Part shown: piece by piece, positions 56,253-64,000 of the stretch
Position numbering within the stretch: the first letter of the stretch is position 1
How the letters are laid out: the number at the start of each line of letters is the position of its first letter
Source: Odobenus rosmarus divergens
Lineage: Eukaryota; Chordata; Mammalia; Carnivora; Odobenidae
Length of the DNA: 64,000 bases
Reading direction: 5' to 3'
Assembly: GCF_000321225.1 (NCBI RefSeq)
Contig: NW_004450323.1
Coordinates: 1,923,301-1,987,300, forward strand
The notes under the pieces: generated by a model
The model's input: only the letters and a program-made list of their open reading frames with translations
Told to the model about the DNA's origin: nothing
The model's database searches: none
Position numbers and translations under genes: made by a program

Positions 56253-56552
56253 AGGGACACCTGGATGGCTCAGTTGGTTAAGCATCCAACTCTTGATTTT
56301 GGCTCAGGGTCGTAAGATTGGGCTCTGCACTGGGCATGGATCCTGCTTCAGATTCTCACTCTTGGAGGGCCTGGGTGGCTCAGTTGGTTAAGCCTCTTCC
56401 TTTCTGCCCGGATCATGATCCCGGAGTTCCTGCTCAGCGGGGAGTCTGCTTCTGTTCCTCCCCCTGCTCCTTCTCTATCTCACTCACTCTCTCTCAAATA
56501 AATAAATAAAATCTTAAAACTAAAAAGTTCTCCCTCTCCCTCTGCCCCCCCC
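56253..56552 (+). mobile_element. Older carnivore SINE split by another SINE
   Basis: The left part (56253-56363, head CACCTGGATGGCTCAG) stops at CTCACTCTT, and the CT-rich continuation TTCTCCCTCTCCCTCTGCCC resumes at 56527. Confidence 0.85.
56364..56526 (+). mobile_element. Carnivore SINE nested in a SINE
   Basis: A shortened forward SINE (GGCCTGGGTGGCTCAGTTGG to an A-rich tail) sits inside the older element. It has lost part of the head-to-middle segment. Confidence 0.88.
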
Positions 56553-57324
56553 CAAATTACGTATGGAAAACCAGCAAGAGCAAATTCTACAGAGTAATGC
56601 CAAACCAGGAAATATATGGTGACATTCCTAATACATAAAGACCTTTTACTAATCAATAAGAAAAATGACTGGGTAATAAGAAAAGAGCAAAGGATATGAA
56701 CAGAAAGTTCACAGAAAAGGAAACATAAATGATTTATAAATGTATAAAAAGATGCTTCACATTACTCATATTAAGAGATATAAAATAAAACTATAGAGAA
56801 ATAGCATTTACTGTTTTTCACTTACCAAATCAACAAAGATAAAACATTTGTTTGTGCACTCTGCTGGTACAAGCACGGGGAACAGAAAGTCTTATATGTT
56901 GCTTATGGCATATTGAATCTGTACAAGCTTTATGGATTGCAAAAAGTGACAAACGCACATACCCGTTGACTAACATTCTACTTGTAGGAATTTATCCTAA
57001 TCACTTTCGGACAAAATAAAGTATGTACAAAGTTATCCACTGCAGCATTGTTTGTAAAAGTAAAATATTGGAACCCACCAAAATGTCCATCAAAAAAAGG
57101 ATCGTCCAAAAAAATTATGGTGCACTGAGCCAATGAAATATTATGCAACCCTAAAGTAGACCAAGGAAACTCTTTATGTACCAATGGGGGGATGAGCTAC
57201 AGATCCACTTGAAAGTGAAAAAAATAAGGTGCAGAATGGTATGTGCAAAACAGCGCGCTATCATTTCTGTAAAACAGGAAAGAAAACAATATCCATTACA
57301 GCGAGAGCTAAGGCGTTGTTTAAC

Positions 57325-57480
57325 CTCACCCTTGTCCTGTGCGGCAGGTACTATGATTACATCCTGCTCGGCAGATGGGGGTAACTGGGGCACAGAGAGG
57401 CTGCCCGACGTCATGGACCAGTTAGTACCGGGCAGTGCTGGGTCTCAAACTCAGGGAGTCCGGCTCCAGAGTTTGCACTC
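57325..57480 (-). mobile_element. MIR-like SINE, reverse
   Basis: 'tgcggcaggtactatgattacatcc', 'ggggtaactggggcacagagagg' and 'gtctcaaactcaggg' are reverse MIR words. Confidence 0.75.
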
Positions 57481-57662
57481 TTCCCACATGCCCTGTTCTT
57501 TTGTATGGATACATGTGCATATTTGCTTATAATATCCATAAACTATCTCTGGTGGCTAAGGGGGAGGTGTGGGAGGGTGTATTTCACTGTATTCCCTTTC
57601 TGTACATGTGGCTATTGGACCATGTCAAGTATTACCTACTAATACATTTAAAACAAACAAAT
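57481..57662 (+). mobile_element. Probable L1 3' UTR remnant
   Basis: 'atgtgcatatttgcttataatatcc' and the A-rich end 'taatacatttaaaacaaac' could end the L1 that starts at 54536. Confidence 0.5.
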
Positions 57663-57664
57663 TT

Positions 57665-59175
57665 CTGATTGGGAGCAGAGCTCAGGGGAGGGGATATATT
57701 GCACAGGACCCAGGTTCCCTGAGGCAGATGTAAAGTCCCGTCCTGGGCGCTAAGAACTGAGTGTCTCTGCCTGCCAAGCTGGGGAAACCACATGGCCTCA
57801 GTACGGCTCTGATCTGCTCATGGGGCCCTCAGAACGGTGGTAGGTAGAGGTGAGGGCTGAAGCAGCCCGCTGCCTCCTGCTGAGCTCAGGTCCAAGACCA
57901 CAGAGCTGGGCATCAGGTGGGCATCAGGCTGGGCCCTCTGCTTGTGATCTGAGGTGAGACGTGTCTTCCCACAGGCCTCCTCCTACAGAAGTTCGCTTGC
58001 TTTCTTCCCCCTCCCGACCCCAGGGCTATCAGCTCTGTCTGGCCGGGCTTGCTCGACAGCCTCGGGGCAGTGGGATGGGGCAAGGTCTATTTTTGCTGAT
58101 GCAGATAATGTGTTTCTGCACAGGAAAGTATTCTTGGGGCTAGAGGTGGTGCTGCACAGAGGAGAACCTTCAGGCTTTCAGGTGCTTGGACTTGGCCCAG
58201 CTCTGGGTGAGGGGCCCGCATAGCCGTGCCGGGCATCACCACCAGGGGCTGGAGCCGCTCACCCAGAGAAGATCCCCTCTCTCTGCCTGTCCCCTTTTGT
58301 TTGCCTGGGCACAGCCCGAGGGATGGGAGAGTGTCAGGTGGCAAGAGACCACCCCTCCCCGCGGCTGGCCTCCCCCTCAGGCCGTGATGAAGGAGCCGGA
58401 ATACCCTCAACAAGCCAGCAGCAATGGCAACAGGCACACGACCATGAAGACCACAAACCCCCGCCGCCGCGACTGCAACAACCACATGGTACGATCACAC
58501 AACGAACAACAGCAATGAGTTGCTGGAGCAACCACACCATCTGTACAACCACGCAACGCCCACACACCACAGCGACCTGCCGCAATCACTGCGTCCGTGG
58601 GGCCAGTGAGCCACTATGTACCATGCTCTGACTTAAGAGCGGGAAGGGAGGTGTGCGAAGCCTCCTGCCACAGGTCCGTGGAGGCCCGGGAGGCTGGAGA
58701 GCCTCTCGGGCCTCTGGGCGGGAATGGGTTGGCAGGAAGTTGGATCAGGTGAGTTGGGTTTATGGCCTTGCCCTCTTCTCTAAGGGGAGGTGTGGTCCCT
58801 TGAAGACTTCCGAGCCACTTTGGCTCTAAGCCCTAGAGAAGAGGGCATCTTTCTCACTTCCCTTTCTGAGGCTTGTTTTCCTTCCCTGGGGACACCCTGT
58901 GATGCTCAGCGCTGAGCTCTGAGCATAAATGGTACTCTCTGGTCAGAGGGGATGGGACCAAGCAGCAGGCTTTCCTCTCATTCCAGTGTCCTATTTGCTC
59001 TGGTGCATCACAAGAAGGAGTGCGCTTCAGGCCTTCTGAAAACCACTCTCCAAAAGGGGGATGGGGGCAGCAAGTTGTTGACCAGACCGCCTGAGTACTA
59101 TCCGCACAAGCCCATAGAAAGTCTCTGTTCTATGCAGCCCAGCGCAGTGAAAGGCAAGGTCTCAGACCCCCAGGG
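57665..59175. other. Non-coding; GC-rich, includes an AC-rich tract
   Basis: No exon is supported. An A/C-rich, T-poor stretch lies at 58399-58590. Confidence 0.45.
58399..58590 (+). repeat. Degenerate CAA/CAAC-type low-complexity tract
   Basis: The plus strand is built largely from CAA, CAAC, ACC and CAC words with few T bases (CAACAACCACATGG, CACACAACGAACAACAGC). It looks like a decayed simple repeat. The open frames through it are Thr/His/Pro/Gln-rich artefacts. Confidence 0.6.
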
Positions 59176-59199
59176 ACTAACTGTGTATGTGAGGAGACA

Positions 59200-59850
59200 G
59201 GACTGTGCACAGAGAAGCTATCCAAACTCTCAAGGCAGCTGATGCCCCGAGAAAGCCACAGGAGAGCCTGGGGAGGGGCACGCTGATGCTTGGGGCTCTC
59301 GGGACGGCTTCCTGGAGAAGGTGGAGCTTGATCCGGCTCTAAAGGAAGGATTCCACTCACCCAGTAGAGAGAAAGAGAGGGCGTTCCAGGAAGGGGAACA
59401 ACATGAGTGAAAACCCAGAGGCCTTCCGAGGTCTGGTGGAGTCACTGAGTCGTGGGGGTTAGGAGGGCAGGAAGGAAGACATAGGATGGCGGAGGGGGTC
59501 GGAGGCTAGAGGAGAGCATCTTGGAATGCAGGGTCCTGTGGGCAGTGGAGACCACTGAAGGTTTTTCGGAGAGATGGGCCGCAACGTATGTAGGGCAAGG
59601 TCCCAGGATGATTTTTTGGCTACCCTGTGTGGGACTGAGCAGTAGGATTCTGAGGGTGTTGTGGGGAACAGGCCAAGTGAGAGGCTGGGACTTGGACTCA
59701 GTGTCCCCAGTGGGAGCCAAAGGTAGGGAGGGGGTGGGCAGGAATAGACAGGCTCTGACGACAGCTTGGATTCGGGGAGGGTGAATCAAGGATGGTGGCT
59801 CCAAGCGATGGCGTTTGGACTGCGGGCTAGAGGGGTCGGTAGTTTCTAGG
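59200..59850 (+). mobile_element. Ancient mammalian interspersed repeat, family not named
   Basis: 'ggcttcctggagaaggtggagcttgatccgg', 'gggcgttccaggaaggggaacaacatgagtg' and 'gtggagaccactgaagg' keep the order of the repeat at 3846. Confidence 0.65.
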
Positions 59851-61255
59851 GAGAGATGCTGAGCTTGTGCAACACGGGAAGTAGGGCTGCGACCGTGGGG
59901 GAGGCACAGGAGGCGGCTGGCTATGTGGCATGGAGCCCAGGAGAAGGGGATGGTGTGGGGTGCACTGGGGTGGTGACAGCTGCAAAAGCAGAAGGGACCA
60001 GGGGTGAAAAGGGGCCAGAGGGAGAAAAGCAGAGGGGCCGGTAGAGAACGGGGACGCAGCTGCAGATGCAGGAGAGAAGGTGGGAGTCTGAGGCCGGGGG
60101 GAGGTGAGGGGGAACCACGGCCAGAAGCATCAGTCTGGAGAGTGGGGCTCCGGCCGTGTGGAGGTCCCCCTTCTCCTTGGTGCCTTCCCCTCTGCCTTCC
60201 TTCTGCTTCAGGACAATCGTCAGCTCCCGAAGCGTCACAGTGGTCTACCTGTCTGTGCACCCCACTTCGCTGGGAGCCCCAAGAAGGCCGTGCCTCTGTG
60301 TCCAGTGAAGGAATGAACTTACCTGGCAGGTGGGACCGGCCCTGAAATCTCAGTGATGTGTGTGGTCCTGGGGACGTCTGAGCGGCAGACTCTTGTCAGG
60401 AAGCAGGCTGTCCCTCTTGGCTAGAATGTTCTTTCTCTCCTGGGCTGCTCAGACAGCAGCTTCCCTTTCGTGGGTACCTGCTAGGTACTGGGCATGGTGG
60501 GGCGAGTCCAGTGACAAACTAGGCACAGCCACCCTATGGTTCTTCCATAAGGAACAGGAGGGGCAGAGGCTGAGGGAGAGGGAGGAGGGGGGAGACTGAG
60601 GGAGAGGGAGGGTGAGGGAGAGGGAGGCGGAGGGGGGAAGTGCTTTCTAGACCCAAGGGGATGAGGTCTCACAGAACCAGTGCTGTCTAGGTCACTTCCT
60701 ACTGAGGCCATGCACAGGAGGAACCGGACTGTCTCCTCGTATCACCCCGATGCTGGCCTTTAATTCTGTCCAGGTCGAGGGAAGAGAAAGCTCCCCTCCT
60801 CCACTCTGGGAGAATTGTTAGTTTTGCTGACAAGCACTCTATGCTTCCTCTTTTCTGATTTCAGAAAAGAGTACACTTTTCCTTCAAGGAAAGGGGAACC
60901 AGTTCTCGAAGCTGTCAGAACAGTGGCCTCTGAGGTTTGCCAAAATGCTTGTCCAGGCATTTGAGAGGGGCTGACAGGTCCCTGTTGCCACATTCAGCAA
61001 GAATGTTTCCCTTTGTCTTATCCAGTTCTATGCCATTGGTTCTCAGCTGTGGTTGGACAACAGTATTCCCCCTGGAGCTGGGAAAAAATCTTATTGCCCC
61101 CGTAGCTCCCGAGATCAATGGGATACAAATCTTGGGGGAAGACATTGGTATGTTTGAAAGCTCCTTAGCAGATTTCTGGGTGCAGCCAGGCTTGGGGACC
61201 TCAGTCCAAGGGTGTGGTTCCTGTAAACGCCTCTTTGTTTATAGCTGGAAAACCT
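59851..61255. other. Non-coding, GC- and purine-rich, no recognised feature
   Basis: The 272-codon minus-strand frame at 59442-60260 is Pro/Ser-rich and has no domain. A GAGGG-type purine tract lies at 60548-60640. Confidence 0.45.
60548..60640 (+). repeat. Purine-rich (GAGGGA-type) low-complexity tract
   Basis: Irregular GAGGGAGAGGGAGG units make a nearly pure A/G strand of about 90 bases. Confidence 0.85.
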
Positions 61256-61257
61256 GG

Positions 61258-61340
61258 AATTAATATTACACTGTCTGTTAACTAACTAGAATTTAAATTA
61301 AAAAATTGAAACAAACAAATAAAACAAAACTAAGAAAGAA
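61258..61340 (+). mobile_element. Very short L1 3' end, sense
   Basis: AATTAATATTACACTGTCTG, GTTAACTAACTAGAATTTAA and an A-rich tail are the last 60 or so bases of a carnivore L1. It is extremely 5'-truncated, with no clear target duplication. Confidence 0.75.
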
Positions 61341-61354
61341 AACAAAGTGACTGC

Positions 61355-61480
61355 CTTCATGGAACTTACATTCTAATGGAAGTGACAGACAATTGCTAAA
61401 AATTATATGTCAAGTAGTAACAAGTGCTATGAAGAAATGTTGAGAATCCTCAAAGATACAAAGGAGTGACTAACAGCTAT
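61355..61480 (+). mobile_element. Fragment of the unnamed ancient repeat
   Basis: 'cttcatggaacttacattctaatgg' then 'aacaagtgctatgaagaaatg' is the opening of the family also seen at 26.5 kb. Confidence 0.65.
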
Positions 61481-62074
61481 GTATAAAACATAACTTATGA
61501 AACAACAAATAGGCAAAATTTAAAAAAGTAAGTTATAAAAAAGAACCAATTGAAAAATATAGACATTGAAGTAAGTAAACTCAATAGTATTGGATGAACA
61601 CTATGAAGTCATATTGGAAGAGAGATTAATTAATTAGAAGGCAGTACTGATGAAATCACCCATAATACAGCACAAAGAGAGAATACGTATTTTTAAAAGT
61701 ATAAAAAAGCAAATATATATATAGATATATATGTATGTAATATTAATTTCAGGAGTAGGATTTAGTGATTCATCACTTGCGTATAACACCCAGTGGTCAT
61801 CACATCACGTGCCCCTCCTTAATGCTCATCACCTATTTAACCCATCCCCCCACCCACCTCCTCTCCAGCAACCCTCAGTTTGTTCTCTATAGGTAAAGTC
61901 TGTTTTATGGTTTGCCTCGCTCTACCCCCCCACCCATGTTCATCTGTTTCATTTCTTAAGTACCACATATGAGTGAAATCATATGGTATTTGTCTTTCTC
62001 TGACTGACTTATTTTGCTTAGCATAATACTTTTTTACGTCTGAGGAATATTCCAGTGTGTGTGTGTGTATCACA

Positions 62075-62260
62075 TTTTTTTTAAAAAGATTTATTTATTT
62101 AAGAGAGAATGAGAGGGGTTGGGGAGAGGGGAGAGGGACAGAGGTAGAGAATCTCAAGCAGACTCCCTGCTGAGCATGGGGCTTGATCCCACAACCCTGA
62201 GATCATGACCTGAGCTGAAATCAAGAGTTCAACACCCAACCAACTGAGCCAACCCTATAC
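62075..62260 (-). mobile_element. Older carnivore SINE inside L1
   Basis: A reverse SINE variant (GGGGCTTGATCCCACAACCC, head CAACTGAGCC). Short imperfect flanks around TATCACATTTTT / TACCACATCTTC support insertion into the L1. Confidence 0.9.
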
Positions 62261-62843
62261 CACATCTTCTTTATCTTTTCATCTGTTGATGGACATTTGG
62301 GCTCTTCCATAATTTGGCTATTATTGATAATGCTGCTATAAACATGGGGATGCACGTGTCCCCTAAATCTATATTTTTGTATCCTCTGGGTAAACACCTA
62401 GTAGTACAATTGCTGGGTCATAGGGTAGTCCTATTTTTAACTTTTTGAGGAAACTACATACTGTTTACCAGAGTGGTTGCACCAGCTTGCATTCCCACCA
62501 GCAGTGTAAGAGGGTTCCCCTTTCTCCGCATCCTCACCAACATCTGTTGTTTCTTGTGTTGTTAATTTTAGCCATTCTGACAGGTGTGAGGTGATATCTC
62601 ACTATAGTTTTGATTTGTATTTCTCTGATGCTGAGTGATGTTGCGCATCTTTTCATGTGTCTGTTAGCCATCTGGATGTCTTTTTAGAAAAGCGTCTATT
62701 CATGTCTTCTGCCCATTTCTTAACTGAATTGTTTTTTTGGGGGGGTGTTGAGTTTGATAAGTTCTTTATAGATTTTTGGATATTAATCTTTTATCAGATA
62801 TGTCACTTGCAAATATCTTTTCCCATTTCAAAGGTTGCCTTTT

Positions 62844-63041
62844 GCTTTTTATTTTTATTTAAAAAAAGATTTTATTTATTTATTTATTTATTTATTTTAG
62901 AGTGGGGGGAACAAAGGGGGAGGGGGAAAGGGGGAAAGAATCTCAAGCTGACTCTGCATTGAGCACAGGGCCTTACTCAGGGCCCAATCCCATGACCCCA
63001 AGATCATGACCTGAGCCAAAATCAAGCCATCCAGGAACCCC
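62844..63041 (-). mobile_element. Older carnivore SINE inside L1
   Basis: Reverse SINE with an (ATTT)n-expanded tail. The target duplication TCAAAGGTTGCCTTTT (62828-62843) / TCAAAGGTTTGCCTTTT (63042-63058) differs by one base. Confidence 0.95.
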
Positions 63042-64000
63042 TCAAAGGTTTGCCTTTTAGTTTTGTTGATTGTTTCCTTTGCTGGGTAGGTTTTTATCTT
63101 GATGAAGTCCGAGTAGTTCATATTTGCTTTTGTTTCCCTTGCTTCTGGAGACATATCTAGTAAGATATGTCTTTTGACATTGAGATATGTCAAGATATGT
63201 CAGTATGACATTGCTATGGCCAATGTCAAAGAGCTTGCTGCCCATGTTCTCCTCTAGGATTTTGATGATTTCCTGTCTCACATTTAGGTCTTTCATTCAG
63301 TTTTAATTTATTTTTGTGTATGGTGTAAGAAAGTGGTCCAGTTTCATTCTTCTGCATGTTACTGCCCAGTTTTCCCAACACCATTTGTTGAGACCGTCTT
63401 TTTTTCCTTTGGGTATTCTTTCCTGTTTTGTTGAAGACTAATTGACCGTATAGTTGTGGGTCCATTTCTGGGTTTTCTATTCTGTTCCATTGATCTATGT
63501 GTCTGTTTTTGTGCCAGTACAATACTGTCTCGATGACTACAGCTTTATAATATAGCTTAAAGTCTGGAATTGTGATGCCTCCAGCTTTGCTTTTCTTTTT
63601 CAAGATTGCTTTGGCTATGTGGGGTCTTTGTGGTTCCATATGAATTTTAGGATTGTTTGTTGTAGCTCTGTGAAAAATGTTGTTGATATTTTCATAGAGA
63701 CATTTTAACAATATTTGTTCTTCCAATCCATGAGCATGGAATGTTTTTCCATTTCTTCAATTTATTTCATAAGTGTTCTATAGTTTTCAGAGTATAGATC
63801 TTTTACCTCTTTGGTTGTGTTTATTCCTAGGTATCTTATGGTTTTGGGTGCAATTGTAAATGGGATCAATTCCTTGATTGCTCTTTCTGCTGCTTCATTA
63901 TTGGTGTATAGAAATGCAACAGGTTTCTGTATGTTGATTTTGCATCCTGTGACTTTCCTGAATTCATGTATAAATTTTAGCAATCTTTTGGTGGAGTCTT

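Larger units (their letters stand above)
55656..57310 (+). mobile_element. Old L1 LINE, ORF2 3' part
   Basis: Sense text such as 'ctataataattaaaatagtgtagg', 'ggcatttcaaatcattgggaaaaaaagatg' and 'aatgtccatcaaaaaaaggatcg' marks the 3' part of L1 ORF2. It is full of stops. Two nested SINEs interrupt it at 56253-56552. Confidence 0.8.
61738..64000 (-). mobile_element. L1 LINE, 3' part, runs off the window
   Basis: The plus strand reads the reverse complement of a carnivore L1. From right to left come the last part of ORF2, its C-terminal region, and the 3' UTR ending near 61738 at ATTAATATT. The usual last 50 or so bases of the 3' UTR are replaced by (TA)-rich DNA. Two SINEs (62075-62260, 62844-63041) lie inside it. 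The reverse-transcriptase core would be beyond 64000. Confidence 0.93.
61837..64000 (-). pseudogene. L1 ORF2 remnant (reverse transcriptase C-terminal half), disrupted
   Basis: Read on the minus strand, 63983-63762 encodes a segment just after the reverse-transcriptase catalytic core ([20 protein letters not shown], then [18 protein letters not shown]). After a break, 63726-63226 encodes [20 protein letters not shown] and [19 protein letters not shown], both L1 ORF2 hallmarks. A further piece with MKDLNVRQ lies at 63296-63057. About 50 bases appear to be missing near 63690, with altered reading frame around that junction, and SINE insertions split the rest. The C-terminal part near 62280-62640 and the tail to 61837 are recognisable but not in one frame. 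ORF2 normally supplies the endonuclease and reverse transcriptase for L1 retrotransposition. This copy cannot make a complete protein. Confidence 0.9.

Noticed and set aside
59442..60260. 272-codon minus-strand frame
   Set aside because: Partly covers the ancient repeat, is Pro/Ser-rich and has no recognisable domain.
912..63041. tRNA genes suggested by the GCCTGGGTGGCTCAGT blocks
   Set aside because: These are tRNA-derived SINE heads with poly(A) tails and target duplications, not tRNA genes.
61258..64000. Twin-priming inversion joining the short sense L1 end to the minus-strand L1
   Set aside because: In such an event the inverted part should lie upstream of the sense tail. Here it lies downstream, and unrelated repeat DNA separates them.

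Overview
This is a window of vertebrate nuclear DNA from a carnivoran mammal, most likely an arctoid (bear, seal or mustelid group). The evidence is about 25 tRNA-derived carnivore SINEs of the type whose head reads GCCTGGGTGGCTCAGT, an L1 element with carnivore-type 3' sequence, and older mammalian repeats (MIR, L2, MER5A, MaLR LTRs). None of the SINEs has the canid-type head. There is no bacterial or viral gene organisation, no operon and no CRISPR array. Almost every open reading frame is a chance frame in introns, intergenic DNA or repeats.

Layout. From 0 to 8.5 kb there is repeat-bearing non-coding DNA, including two nearly identical copies of an LTR-like unit about 2 kb apart. A CpG island at about 8.6-9.7 kb looks like a TATA-less promoter and carries RFX/X-box-like sites. 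At 14178-14274 a short frame has an acceptor-like site directly before ATG, a hydrophobic signal-peptide-like core and a consensus GTAAGT donor. It is the only protein-coding exon I can propose. If real, the island could be its non-coding first exon about 5 kb upstream on the plus strand. I do not recognise the gene. From 14.3 to 61 kb I see no further exon, which would fit a long intron or intergenic DNA. This stretch holds a 600-bp polypyrimidine tract (25.5-26.1 kb), a 50-base assembly gap (31836-31885), a triple SINE cluster (45.8-46.5 kb), several LTRs, an old plus-strand L1 (54.5-57.7 kb) and some non-repetitive islands rich in transcription-factor motifs. From 61.7 kb to the end lies the 3' part of a minus-strand L1, broken in ORF2 and carrying two SINEs.

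Limits. Repeat names come from recognising consensus words, not from RepeatMasker. Boundaries of old repeats (MIR, L2, LTR) are good to a few tens of bases. SINE boundaries with target-site duplications are good to a few bases. I found no new biological system. The most useful leads are the candidate signal-peptide exon with its upstream CpG island, the paired LTR-like duplication, and three motif-dense non-repetitive spots at 38.3, 41.5 and 50.1-50.3 kb.
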